64,000 bases of DNA from positions 248,001-312,000 of the forward strand of contig CBDCMP010000006.1 of NCBI GenBank assembly GCA_965218985.1, written 5' to 3'. The first letter of the stretch is position 1; each line of letters begins with the position of its first letter. Positions 28,476 through 37,122 of this stretch are shown here, piece after piece. Made by a program: the position numbers and the translations under genes. This stretch comes from Pseudopedobacter sp965218985 (GTDB lineage: Bacteria > Bacteroidota > Bacteroidia > Sphingobacteriales > Sphingobacteriaceae). Under the pieces are notes generated by a model that had not been told where the DNA came from, did not search any database, and saw only the letters and a list, made by a program, of their open reading frames with translations.

Positions 28476-31055
28476 ATGAAATTAGTAGCTATTATCACTT
28501 TATGCATGCTTTCTGCTTATGCCTCAAATGCACAAAATATAAAAGACAGTGTAGTAAATAAGCCTGTATATAATGCCACACCAAAGTATGATGAATTTTT
28601 TACCCCTGCTATGGAAGTTGCCGTGGATAAAGTACTTAAACAAATGACCCTGGAGGAAAAGATAACCATGCTACAAGGTGATATTGACGGGCAAGCACCG
28701 CCCAGCAGAGGTTCGGCGGCAGTAAAGCGTTTAGGAGTTGGAGCTATGGTTTTTTACAACGGTCCAAGGGGCTTTCAGATGAGTAAGAAAAGTACGCTTT
28801 TTCCTACCGGGATTGCCCAGGCAGCAAGTTTTAAACCAGCACTGGTCGAAAAGATTGGTGCGGCGATTTCTACAGAATTATTGGCCGCCGGTTGGGATGT
28901 TTTAGAAGGCCCTTCAATCAATATCATCAGAGATCCGTTGAACGGGAGAAATTTCGAATATTATACAGAGGACCCATTTTTAAATGCCAAAGTAACTAGT
29001 GCATTTATTACCGGCGGACAACGAACTGGAGCTTTAAATACCGCTAAACACTTTTTGGCCAACAATAAAGAGCAGAATAGAAATGAGGTGAACGCGGTGG
29101 TAAGTGAAAGAGCGATGCATGAAATATATTTACCCGCATTTAAAGCGGCTTGTGATGCTGGTGTATTAAGTATCATGACTGGAGCCAATCGGGTAAATGG
29201 CCCTCACGCTTCTGATAACGCTCAATTAATAAACATATTAAAAAATGAATGGGGATGGCCAGGTTTTTTGTACACTGATTGGAACGGCGTACAAACTTCT
29301 AAGAGAGCGTTTGAAGCGGGCTTGGATTTATCCATGCCAGGGAAAGTTGTTTCTCCATTTTCGCTTGCTACCATCAAACCAATTGCGGAAGCTAACGCAG
29401 AAAATTTATTGGCTTTAGATGATAAAGTAAGACGTGTTTTAAGAGGTGCGTATTTTGCCGGCAAACTACCTGGGGCACCCGTAAAGCCAAAAGTAATTGT
29501 TGATTACGATAAACACCACCAGCTAGCGTATGAAGCTGCATTAGCCAGTATGGTGTTAGTTAAAAACAACCATAGATTGTTACCCATCACTAACAAGATA
29601 AACAGCATAGCAGTATTAGGGCCTATGGCCGATAAAAAATTCTCCGACGAATCTGGAGGGAGTTCAGGTGTGTTAGGTGTACCCTATGATATAACTGCGC
29701 TAAAAGGTCTTGAAAAAAGATTTGGCAATAAGATTACCAATGTGCCATTTTCTATTAATGAAGTATATCAAAATATTGCAGCGCCTTATGTGTTTCATGT
29801 TGATAAAAACGGGAAAAAAGCCGACGGGTTTTTAGCTACGTATACAGGCAAAAATCCGATAACAAATGAACGGAATACCGTAACCAACATTACCTCCAAT
29901 ATTAATTTTAATTGGGAAATGGCATCTCCAGATCGCAACCAATTAAGTTCAGAGAATTTTACCGCCGAATGGACCGGCACCCTTGTTCCGCCAGCATCTG
30001 GCGATTATACTTTTAGAATAAAGGGGACGCAAATAGTAACGCTTGAATTAGATGGTAAGTTGGTTTCTAATAAACATTTTATTCAAAGATCTCGTGAATC
30101 CTCAATGGTTTTAGAAGGCGGTAAAGCTTACCAAATAAAGCTTAAGCTAACAAAAATCAGTGGTGATGGATCGGTGCAGCTAGCCTGGATTACTCCAGAT
30201 TCTGAGAAGCAGTTGAATAACATTCTCGATAAATCTGTAGAAGCGGCTCGTAAAGCTGAAATAGTTGTTTTGGCGGTTGGTTTAGATCATAATACAGAGT
30301 CTGAGGGGATGGACAGGTTAACCATGGGTTTGCAAGAATATCAAGATAAACTGGTGGAACGTGTAATAGCTGCCAATCCAAACACAGTGGTGGTACTATA
30401 TGGTGGAACACCTATTGCGATGCCATGGTTTGATAAAGCACCCGCCCTTGTTTTGCCATGGTATGCAGGTATAGAAAACGGAAATGCACTGGCCTCATTA
30501 TTAGCTGGAGATAGTGATTTTGGTGGAAGAATGCCGGTAACTTTCCCCAAAAAATATGAAGACTCTCCAGCGGCACCCTTTCGTCAAAAGGCCGATAAAA
30601 ACATCACTATAGAACATAATGAAGGTATTTTTGTTGGGTATCGTTGGTACGAAAATAAGAAAATTAAACCTCTGATTCCGTTTGGGGAAGGTTTGAGTTA
30701 TTCTACTTACAGTTACGGAAAGCCAACTATAAAAAGAGATGGCAAAAATGTCACTATAAATCTGACGATAAAAAATACAGGAAAGCTAACCGGTATAGAG
30801 GTAGTTCAGTTATATATTCACGATCGGCAATCTTCTTTTCAAAGACCACCAAAAGAATTGAAAGGATTTCAGAGTATCCAGTTAGCAGCAGGTAAATCAA
30901 AAAATGTGTCTTTTAAGCTTGATGAAAGCTCGTTTTCTTACTTTAATCCTGATACCCATCAATGGTGGTTAGAGCCTGGTACATTTGATATTTTAATAGG
31001 TCAATCGTCCGAGAAAACTTTGCAGAAGATATCAGGCTATAATCCGGTAGATTAA
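28476..31055 (+). CDS. Exported GH3 beta-glycosidase with PA14 insert
   Basis: A signal peptide (residues 1-19, 'YASNAQ') leads into the GH3 barrel: 'GVGAMVFYNGPRGFQ', 'LEGPSINIIRDPLNGRNFEY', 'TAKHFLANNKEQNR' and the nucleophile motif 'LYTDWNG' with Asp268. The second alpha/beta domain is interrupted by a PA14 module (about residues 476-590, 'EWTGTLVPPASGDYTFRIKG'), a carbohydrate-recognising insert seen in beta-glucosidases. The C-terminus is a fibronectin-III-like domain ('GLSYSTYSYG' to 'FDILIGQSSE'). It would release terminal beta-linked glucose or xylose from the oligosaccharides. It is the last gene of the locus and 859 residues is normal for this architecture. Confidence 0.93.
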   Translation: MKLVAIITLCMLSAYASNAQNIKDSVVNKPVYNATPKYDEFFTPAMEVAVDKVLKQMTLEEKITMLQGDIDGQAPPSRGSAAVKRLGVGAMVFYNGPRGFQMSKKSTLFPTGIAQAASFKPALVEKIGAAISTELLAAGWDVLEGPSINIIRDPLNGRNFEYYTEDPFLNAKVTSAFITGGQRTGALNTAKHFLANNKEQNRNEVNAVVSERAMHEIYLPAFKAACDAGVLSIMTGANRVNGPHASDNAQLINILKNEWGWPGFLYTDWNGVQTSKRAFEAGLDLSMPGKVVSPFSLATIKPIAEANAENLLALDDKVRRVLRGAYFAGKLPGAPVKPKVIVDYDKHHQLAYEAALASMVLVKNNHRLLPITNKINSIAVLGPMADKKFSDESGGSSGVLGVPYDITALKGLEKRFGNKITNVPFSINEVYQNIAAPYVFHVDKNGKKADGFLATYTGKNPITNERNTVTNITSNINFNWEMASPDRNQLSSENFTAEWTGTLVPPASGDYTFRIKGTQIVTLELDGKLVSNKHFIQRSRESSMVLEGGKAYQIKLKLTKISGDGSVQLAWITPDSEKQLNNILDKSVEAARKAEIVVLAVGLDHNTESEGMDRLTMGLQEYQDKLVERVIAANPNTVVVLYGGTPIAMPWFDKAPALVLPWYAGIENGNALASLLAGDSDFGGRMPVTFPKKYEDSPAAPFRQKADKNITIEHNEGIFVGYRWYENKKIKPLIPFGEGLSYSTYSYGKPTIKRDGKNVTINLTIKNTGKLTGIEVVQLYIHDRQSSFQRPPKELKGFQSIQLAAGKSKNVSFKLDESSFSYFNPDTHQWWLEPGTFDILIGQSSEKTLQKISGYNPVD

Positions 31056-31390
31056 ACCATTAAAAGGATAGAGGAACTGAAGAAGAAAGGGTTGTAAAAA
31101 TTATTTTTTCTAGTGACTACATATATTTTAGACGGTCACGGCTTAGAAGGCAAATGGTTGGGACAAATGGTCTCTATGAAATTTTTAACCATTGTTAATA
31201 TATGCGTTACCGTTGCTGACCAGGCTCCTTTAAAACCTCCCTAAGTGGTCCAAATAATTTTGATCAAAGAAATTAAAAGTCGTTTTCTTCGATTTATTAA
31301 ATCTTCCTATAATATTATTATAGTTTCAAAATATCTCTTATATTTAGATATAGCATTTGCAGCTATAAGGTGACAAATAAAAGGTGAGCG

Positions 31391-31519
31391 ATTCGGGTGA
31401 GTCGAATTTAATCACTATGTCAGATACTATTTAAACGTTGATTTTCACACTAAATGTGAATCCCAGCGGGATCACCTCTTGGGACAAGTCAGAAAACATC
31501 TGATTTGTCCCATTTTTTT
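31391..31519 (+). ncRNA. Candidate structured RNA ending in an intrinsic terminator
   Basis: Consecutive stem-loops are visible: ATTCG/CGAAT (31391-31407), TTCACA/TGTGAA (31444-31460), TCCC/GGGA (31461-31471), then the terminator stem. A terminator lying 425 bp past the nearest upstream stop codon, with no gene between, suggests that something else is transcribed to this point. The bases at 31455-31476 also resemble the 3' end of a tRNA, so a tRNA fragment is a second possibility. I recognise no known RNA family. Confidence 0.3.
31481..31519 (+). terminator. Strong intrinsic terminator
   Basis: GGGACAAGTCAGA pairs with TCTGATTTGTCCC (13 bp with one G-U wobble, 5-base loop) and is followed by seven T residues. 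The stem and U-tract fit a rho-independent terminator reading rightward. Confidence 0.85.
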
Positions 31520-31789
31520 GCCTTGTAAAGTCTTGTTAAACAGCAACAACAGGTAATTCTAGGAATTAAAATTCAATAATAGCGTAGCTATCTAAACCAT
31601 TACCATAGATTGATTTTTCGCATTATTAAAATGAAAAATAATTTGTTAACCAGCTATCAGCTATCCGTCACTTGAAGACTAATATAAAACCATTCTTTTT
31701 GTTGATTATTACGAATTATAGAACTCTTAAAAACAATAAGCCTGTGCGGCCTCATATACAGAGAGAAAAATAAATCCTTCCATCTGTAG

Positions 31790-31839
31790 GAGTAGCGAAT
31801 AGCAAGATGTGAGCAGCGAATAGCAAGACAGGAGTAGCA
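31790..31839. repeat. Short 21-bp tandem repeat, about 2.4 copies
   Basis: Units begin at 31790 and 31811 and share GAGYAGCGAATAGCAAGA; a third partial unit begins at 31832 (GAGTAGCAC). The repeat lies between the terminator and the CorA gene. No protein frame runs through it. Confidence 0.6.
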
Positions 31840-31900
31840 CAGGTATCAAGAAAGAAGGACTTCATTACAAGGTCTTGCTTACTCGATACTTAATGCTCCT

Positions 31901-32854
31901 TTACAGCCACCGCTTCTTCTTAAAATATAGCAATGTTCCTAAGGAAGATAATATCATCAGAAAGATTGCAGCTCCATAACCCAGTTCCCAATCCAGCTCG
32001 GGCATACTCCTGAAATTCATACCGTAAATGCTGGCAATCAAAGTTGGAGGCATAAAAGCTACCGTAGCCACGGTAAAAATCTTAATGATTCTATTTTGCT
32101 CAATGTTGATCAAACCCATGAAAGTATCTTGAAGATATTCCAATCGCTCAAAAGCGAATTTATTATGTTCCAACAGCGAGCTGATATCCTTGATCATGAT
32201 GCGTAAAACACCCATGAATTCCTGTGGAAAGGTGGAGGATTTCATGAGGGCGGAGATCATTCTTTGCTTGTCAATGATGTTCTCCCGCAGCATCATATTG
32301 TCATTTTGCAGCGACGAGATTTTTAAAAGGTCCTCTTCATCCACTTTTTCGTTGGTGGCTGTGAGGTTTCTGTTCAGGTCGGCAACCTCCCTGGCAATGT
32401 GCTCTATCAAATCTGCATCCTGGTCAATACAGGTCTCCAAAATGGTGGAAAGGATCTGGTAGCCGTTGATGTACAGGGTTGGATTGGCCTTGATCTTCTT
32501 CACGGACTCTCCAAAAGTTTTGATGTCATCATCCCGGTAGGTGAACAGGATGCCTTTCTCTAAAATGATGGATACGGGGTTATACTCAAATCCATTTTGG
32601 CTCACCGACAAGAAATTAGAGTTGATGATGATCTCCTTATCCATCTCGCTGAAACGGGAGGAACTCTCTATCTCCTGAGATTCCTCCTCCGATGAATATT
32701 TGATGTCGAAATAAGTCTCCACCGTCACCTTCTCCTCCACCGTTGGATTTTGCAAATCCACCCAAACCAAACTCTCCATCGGAATCTCTCTTAAAGCATC
32801 CACTTCTGATTCTTTGGCTAAGCGTGTGTTTTTTTTATAATAGATCCTCAGCAT
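31901..32854 (-). CDS. corA: CorA-family divalent cation channel
   Basis: The 317-residue protein has a long acidic N-terminal cytosolic domain, a coiled stretch ('IDKQRMISALMKSS'), and two C-terminal transmembrane helices. The first helix ends in 'YGMNF', the GMN selectivity motif of Mg2+/Co2+ channels of the CorA class, and the chain ends with positive residues ('FKKKRWL'), as usual. It acts in the inner membrane as a pentamer. It is transcribed away from the adjacent radical SAM gene, with which it shares a short 5' region. Confidence 0.92.
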   Translation of the reverse strand: MLRIYYKKNTRLAKESEVDALREIPMESLVWVDLQNPTVEEKVTVETYFDIKYSSEEESQEIESSSRFSEMDKEIIINSNFLSVSQNGFEYNPVSIILEKGILFTYRDDDIKTFGESVKKIKANPTLYINGYQILSTILETCIDQDADLIEHIAREVADLNRNLTATNEKVDEEDLLKISSLQNDNMMLRENIIDKQRMISALMKSSTFPQEFMGVLRIMIKDISSLLEHNKFAFERLEYLQDTFMGLINIEQNRIIKIFTVATVAFMPPTLIASIYGMNFRSMPELDWELGYGAAIFLMILSSLGTLLYFKKKRWL

Positions 32855-32884
32855 ATCCCCAATTTAAGATTGATTTTCAATTCG

Positions 32885-32892
32885 TACCTTTG
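32885..32892 (+). promoter_or_regulatory. Bacteroidota -7 element TACCTTTG for the radical SAM gene
   Basis: TACCTTTG matches the TAnnTTTG consensus and is followed by CAAAAAT, a typical start region. No TTG lies at the usual 17-23 base distance upstream, so the -33 part is weak. The element places the transcript start near 32898, which excludes the upstream ATG at 32743 and supports a TTG start at 32905 or 32911. Confidence 0.6.
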
Positions 32893-32910
32893 CAAAAATA
32901 TCATTTGAGT

Positions 32911-33864
32911 TTGGAAAAGACGTTAGCCTTTGGAGAAAAGAATTATAATTATTACAGCGCACACCTTAAAAATAAATACAAGGTAAAGCGGGTTTATAAA
33001 GTGATCGTGGATGGCGGCTTTACCTGCCCAAACCGGGATGGATCTAAAGGTTATGGCGGTTGCACCTATTGCAATGTGGATTCTTTCACACCCACTTCCC
33101 GTACCATGGAATCCATGAGGGAGCAGATTGAATTTGGGATGGAACGGGCCAGGAAGCATTATAAAGCGGAGAAGTTCATCATCTATTTTCAGCCCAACAC
33201 CAACACCTATGCACCAGCGCATTATTTAAAGATGATGTATGACGAGGCTTTGAGTGTGGATATGACGGATGTGGTTGGTCTTTCCGTAGGCACACGGCCA
33301 GATTGTATCGATGCCGAGAAGATCGCCTTATTGGAAAGCTACACGGATAGGGTGGATGTGGATTTAGAGATGGGCATGGAGTCTATTTATAACTCCACAC
33401 TGTCACAAATCAACCGCGGTTGTTCGCATGATGAATTCATACATGCGATGGGTTTGCTGGAGCACTCCAAATTGGATGTCTGTGTGCACACCATTTTCGG
33501 TCTGCCGGGAGAAACCAAAGAGATGATGCTGGCTTACGCTGATGAAATCAACCGGTTTAAAAAAATAAACTTTGTGAAGTTCCATCATTTACACATTGTG
33601 GAGGGGTCCATCATGGGTGTGAAATACAAAAAAGAACCTTTTAAGCTTTTTTCTTTACAGGAATATGCCGATTTCTTATGCGAGCTTTTGCCCCAATTAA
33701 GGCCAGATGTAGTCATCCAACGCTTATTTGGTATTTCCGATCTGGATATGCTCATCGCTCCAAAATGGGGACTGAGGAAATCAGAAATCCAAACGTTCAT
33801 TGATGATGAGATTGAAAGGAGGGGAGTGGTGCAGGGGGGTAAAGTTGTAAGTTGTAAGTTCTAA
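32911..33864 (+). CDS. TIGR01212-family radical SAM protein (YhcC type)
   Basis: The cysteine motif 'CPNRDGSKGYGGCTYC' binds the 4Fe-4S cluster of a radical SAM enzyme, and 'VGLSVGTRPDCI' and 'CVHTIFGLPGET' are further family hallmarks. The function of YhcC-type proteins is not settled; a tRNA-modification role has been suggested for some. The reading frame can be extended to an ATG at 32743, but that part overlaps corA antisense and the promoter element at 32885 lies inside it. A TTG at 32911 ('LEKTLAFGEKNYNYYS') or at 32905 is therefore the likely start; the protein is then about 317 residues. Confidence 0.88.
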   Translation: MEKTLAFGEKNYNYYSAHLKNKYKVKRVYKVIVDGGFTCPNRDGSKGYGGCTYCNVDSFTPTSRTMESMREQIEFGMERARKHYKAEKFIIYFQPNTNTYAPAHYLKMMYDEALSVDMTDVVGLSVGTRPDCIDAEKIALLESYTDRVDVDLEMGMESIYNSTLSQINRGCSHDEFIHAMGLLEHSKLDVCVHTIFGLPGETKEMMLAYADEINRFKKINFVKFHHLHIVEGSIMGVKYKKEPFKLFSLQEYADFLCELLPQLRPDVVIQRLFGISDLDMLIAPKWGLRKSEIQTFIDDEIERRGVVQGGKVVSCKF

Positions 33865-33900
33865 GTTTAAAGTTGAACTTTTTATACCTATCACTTAAAA

Positions 33901-34952
33901 ATGCGAATCAAGAGTTAAATATTAGATAAAAGAAAGCAGCGGCCATTCTGCCAAATACATGCACAAGCAATCCTTTAGCAGACCTTACCCTTGATGCTCT
34001 TTGAATATCTGTTTTCTCAATAAGCCAATTGAAAAGCGATTCAATAGGTTGCCTGACCTTAGAAACTGCTGTAGAGTATAAATCATCAGCGGCCTTGTTC
34101 TGCATTTGGCTTATCTCTGGCATGCCTTTAACCCCTTTAACCGGAGTAAACATGGATGATCTGTTGTTTAAGGCCAGTTCTTCAAAATAGTCGGTATGAT
34201 GATATACCTTATCGCCGTAGAAATCACGGTCTGTTATTTCACCCCAGTTGTGTTTAAATACAGTCAGATCATTTTCAGAAGCTGTTGAGAGTACAATATG
34301 TTCAGGAAAAGGTACCTGTTTGGGGCGCTGAAAAGCAAGCACATGCAATTTCAACCCGTAGTAATACAAGGATTTCGTAGAGCAGTAGCCCTTGTCAGTA
34401 ATTTCCAGGGCTACTTTTCCGGCACGTTTGCCCGAACAGGTAATAATGGGCATAGAATCCAACAGGCTGGTGTTTTGTGAACAGTCCTGTGGTTTTAAAT
34501 CTGTAATGAGATGGACAGTTAGTGCCTTTAAAGGTTCACTTAATCGGTTTAAGCGATTGTTGAAGGCCTGGTATGAAGGCAGGGCAGGAAACCAGGAACG
34601 CAGGTAACCATTGGCAAAGGCATGGATTTGTGAAATACGGAACCGTTGTTCCTGTTGCATTGCATAAATGTAAATGGCCATAATTTCCTGGTCAGTAAAC
34701 TCGGGTTGATCATTATTGCTGTATCTTTGAGATAAGTGTTTAAGTTCATTGTCATGTAACTGGCATATATACAGGTGTATAGCGATTAATTTGAGGGCTT
34801 TTGCCTTGGGGATCATTCTTAAAGTTCGATGTGGTAATCTTCTTTAAGATACTGATTTTCAGTGCTTTATTCAAATTTATATTGTTGTTTTTACTAACAA
34901 TCAGCTGTTATTTTGAATGTTTAACCCTGTGTTTTCAACTCTTGATTCGCAT
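33901..34952 (-). mobile_element. IS982-family insertion sequence, complete
   Basis: The ends are imperfect inverted repeats: ATGCGAATCAAGAGTT at 33901-33916 and its reverse complement at 34937-34952. Both ends are flanked by the same five bases, TAAAA (33896-33900 and 34953-34957), which fits a target-site duplication. The length of 1,052 bp is normal for the family. The element is inserted inside a run of 21-bp repeats: one partial repeat unit lies left of it and about four lie right of it. Intact ends, duplication and an uninterrupted transposase suggest a recent insertion. Confidence 0.88.
33908..34816 (-). CDS. IS982-family transposase
   Basis: The 302-residue DDE-type transposase carries 'LLDSMPIITC' with the first catalytic Asp and 'DRDFYGDKVYHH' with the second, and ends with a helix-rich region containing 'RQPIESLFNWLIEKT' (catalytic Glu). 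This matches the IS982 group rather than IS4 or IS5. The stop codon lies inside the left inverted repeat, as is common in compact insertion sequences. No frameshift or internal stop is seen, so the element may be active. Confidence 0.9.
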   Translation of the reverse strand: MIPKAKALKLIAIHLYICQLHDNELKHLSQRYSNNDQPEFTDQEIMAIYIYAMQQEQRFRISQIHAFANGYLRSWFPALPSYQAFNNRLNRLSEPLKALTVHLITDLKPQDCSQNTSLLDSMPIITCSGKRAGKVALEITDKGYCSTKSLYYYGLKLHVLAFQRPKQVPFPEHIVLSTASENDLTVFKHNWGEITDRDFYGDKVYHHTDYFEELALNNRSSMFTPVKGVKGMPEISQMQNKAADDLYSTAVSKVRQPIESLFNWLIEKTDIQRASRVRSAKGLLVHVFGRMAAAFFYLIFNS

Positions 34953-34957
34953 TAAAA

Positions 34958-35040
34958 CCTATCACTTAAAACTTAAAACCTATCACTTAAGACTTAAAAC
35001 CCATCACTTAAAACTTAAAACCCATCACTTAAAACATACT
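34958..35040. repeat. 21-bp tandem repeat array, about four units
   Basis: Units start at 34958, 34979, 35000 and 35021 and share CCYATCACTTAARACTTAAA. A further partial unit (CCTATCACTTAAAA) precedes the insertion sequence at 33887-33900, so the array was split by the insertion. The array abuts the stop codon of the SRPBCC gene. Confidence 0.85.
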
Positions 35041-35509
35041 ACTTATAAACTCCAAACATTTCCTCCACTACTTTCTCCCTATAATCGAAAATTTCTTTAG
35101 TCTGCTTTCCAACCACCAATGCATTCGCTATGGTGCCAATGAATCCATAAGGAATACCATACATCAATTTATCGGTCATCAGCACTCCACCTTCAAGTTT
35201 TTCGAAATGATGTTCGTGGTGCCAGAATTTAAAAGGACCGAAACGTTGCTCATCAATGAAATACTCCCCCTCCTTCACGGCAGTGATCTCGGTCATCCAA
35301 TCCATTCTGATTCCTAACAAAGGAGAGACCTTATAATTGATGATCATGCCTTCATACATTTTGGTTTTTGAAGAATAATCAGAAGTGATGATGAAGTTCA
35401 TGGTTTTCGGAGTGAGTCTGGATAAATTCAATGGTGAGGAGAAGAAATCCCAGGCTTCCTCCAAACTGATAGGGAGCTTTTGAGAGAAATGCAGGGTATA
35501 AGTTTTCAT
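35039..35509 (-). CDS. SRPBCC-superfamily small-molecule binding protein
   Basis: The 156-residue protein starts 'MKTYTLHFSQKLPISLEEAW' and shows the helix-grip pattern of START/PYP-like domains: 'FFSSPLNLSRLTPKTMNF', 'WMTEITAVKEGEYFIDEQRF' and a C-terminal amphipathic helix. Such proteins bind hydrophobic ligands; some are cyclases or coenzyme-Q-like carriers. No signal peptide, so cytosolic. The ligand is unknown. Neighbouring genes give no functional hint. Confidence 0.75.
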   Translation of the reverse strand: MKTYTLHFSQKLPISLEEAWDFFSSPLNLSRLTPKTMNFIITSDYSSKTKMYEGMIINYKVSPLLGIRMDWMTEITAVKEGEYFIDEQRFGPFKFWHHEHHFEKLEGGVLMTDKLMYGIPYGFIGTIANALVVGKQTKEIFDYREKVVEEMFGVYK

Positions 35510-35690
35510 TGATGTTTAAACATTTTTTTTGAAATAAAGTTTTTAGCTGGATTATTATACATCTTTAGCTTCTTATTTAAATGTTTTTGTAGTTTTAAGG
35601 CAAAAAACATTATATAAGTCATAATTTTTTGAGTAAAAATCTGAATTTTATAAAAAAAATGCAGATAATTGTGTCAACCTAAACTGTAGA

Positions 35691-37067
35691 ATGATAAAAA
35701 TGAAAATATCATTATTTAAAAGACTTTTACCTTTCGGTATTTTAGTCGTCATTGCACTTTCCACTTTAGTAGTGCAAGTCCATCCTAATTTTGTAGACGA
35801 AAGCAAGTACAACCAGGCTGACATCACGTGGATCCTGGTGGCAACTGCTTTGGTTTTCATCATGACACCCGGACTGGCTTTTTTTTACGGCGGAATGGTA
35901 CACCGCAAAAATGTGCTTTCCACCATGATTAAAAGTGTGGTGGCCGCCGGAGTGGTGGGGGTGTTATGGATCATTGTGGGTTATAGCCTTTGCTTCGGAG
36001 AATCCATTCATGGTTTCATCGGCAACCCGTTCACGCATTTATTCTTTAAGGATGTCGCTTCCGCCGAACCATGGCCTTTGGCGCCCACTATCCCGAGGTC
36101 TTTATTCGCTTTCTTTCAGCTCATGTTTGCGGTTATCACCCCAGGGTTGGTGGTGGGTGCAGTGGCCGAACGCATTCGTTTCACCTCTTATATCTTATTC
36201 ACGTTGCTGTTCAGCATATTTGTTTATGCGCCCTTAGCTCACTGGACCTGGCATCCTGATGGATTCTTATTCCAGATGGGTGCGCTGGATTTCGCCGGGG
36301 GCACGGTGGTCCATATCTCTGCTGGATGTGCCGCTTTAGCCGGAGCACTTGTTCTAAAAAGAAGGAGGGTGCATCTGGAGCAAAAAGAAATCCCACCGGC
36401 AAATATTCCCTATGTGTTGATAGGTACAGGTTTGTTGTGGTTTGGATGGTTTGGTTTCAATGCCGGATCTGCCCTGGCAGCTAACGGTTTAGCCGTGTCT
36501 GCTTTTGCGACTACCAACACTGCCGCAGCTGCAGCCGGATTGTCCTGGATGTTCTTTGATGTGGTGCGAGGTAAAAAACCTTCTGTTTTGGGGTTTTGTA
36601 TCGGTGCGGTGGTTGGCCTGGTGTCCATCACACCTGCAGCTGGTTTTGTGAGCATTCCACACAGCATCTTCATTGGAGTGTTTGCAGCGCTCATCTCTAA
36701 TATCGCGGTTTATTTTAAATCCAGATCAAGTTTGGATGATACCTTAGATGTTTTTCCTTGTCATGGTATAGGTGGAATGGTGGGCGTGGTGATGACTGGG
36801 ATATTCGCCTCCAAAATGATCAATCCTGCGGGAAATGATGGCTTGTTCTTTGGAAACGTGGCCTTCTTTTTGGTGCAGATGAAAACGCTGGTGATCACAG
36901 TGGTTTATAGTTTCACCGTTTCCTTCATCATCTTTAAGCTGGTGAACCTGATAGAGCCTATCCGTGTGAGTTCTGAAGATGAGGAAATGGGACTGGACGA
37001 ATCTCAGCATGCAGAGAAATACACTCAAGGCACTTTACTCAGCCCACAGCAATTTGTAGAGATTTAA
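35691..37067 (+). CDS. amt: Ammonium transporter of the Amt family
   Basis: Eleven or so transmembrane helices are visible after a cleavable-looking N-terminal helix. 'MTPGLAFFYGGMVHRKNVLSTM' is the Amt signature, and the twin-histidine pore is represented by 'GTVVHISAGCAAL' and 'FPCHGIGGMVGVVMTGIF'. The 458-residue length is typical. There is no adjacent glnK, so PII control may come from elsewhere. ATG codons at 35691 and 35700 are both possible starts; I keep the first. Confidence 0.93.
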   Translation: MIKMKISLFKRLLPFGILVVIALSTLVVQVHPNFVDESKYNQADITWILVATALVFIMTPGLAFFYGGMVHRKNVLSTMIKSVVAAGVVGVLWIIVGYSLCFGESIHGFIGNPFTHLFFKDVASAEPWPLAPTIPRSLFAFFQLMFAVITPGLVVGAVAERIRFTSYILFTLLFSIFVYAPLAHWTWHPDGFLFQMGALDFAGGTVVHISAGCAALAGALVLKRRRVHLEQKEIPPANIPYVLIGTGLLWFGWFGFNAGSALAANGLAVSAFATTNTAAAAAGLSWMFFDVVRGKKPSVLGFCIGAVVGLVSITPAAGFVSIPHSIFIGVFAALISNIAVYFKSRSSLDDTLDVFPCHGIGGMVGVVMTGIFASKMINPAGNDGLFFGNVAFFLVQMKTLVITVVYSFTVSFIIFKLVNLIEPIRVSSEDEEMGLDESQHAEKYTQGTLLSPQQFVEI

Positions 37068-37086
37068 TCATCCTTTAGAGGTCATT

Positions 37087-37122
37087 AAAAAAGCCTGGAT
37101 CTTAATGGATACAGGCTTTTTT
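37087..37122. terminator. Bidirectional terminator between amt and the YkuK-like gene
   Basis: AAAAAAGCCTG pairs with CAGGCTTTTTT (11 bp), giving a U-tract on both strands. It serves the convergent amt (+) and YkuK-like (-) genes; it overlaps the last codon region of the latter by 2 bases. Confidence 0.85.

Larger units (their letters stand above)
31056..31900. other. Gene-free 845-bp boundary after the polysaccharide locus
   Basis: No convincing reading frame is present. The stretch holds a group of stem-loops ending in a strong terminator (31391-31519) and a short tandem repeat (31790-31839). A short frame just after the GH3 stop ends 'IKRIEELKKKGL', which could be a gene scrap. This is where the accessory locus meets housekeeping genes of opposite orientation. 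Confidence 0.6.

Noticed and set aside
31471..31480. 16S rRNA 3'-end-like ATCACCTCTT, also near 51132
   Set aside because: The similarity is about ten bases, with no rRNA sequence upstream in either place.
32743..32910. Longer N-terminus for the radical SAM gene
   Set aside because: It overlaps corA antisense, contains the promoter element, and does not resemble the family N-terminus.
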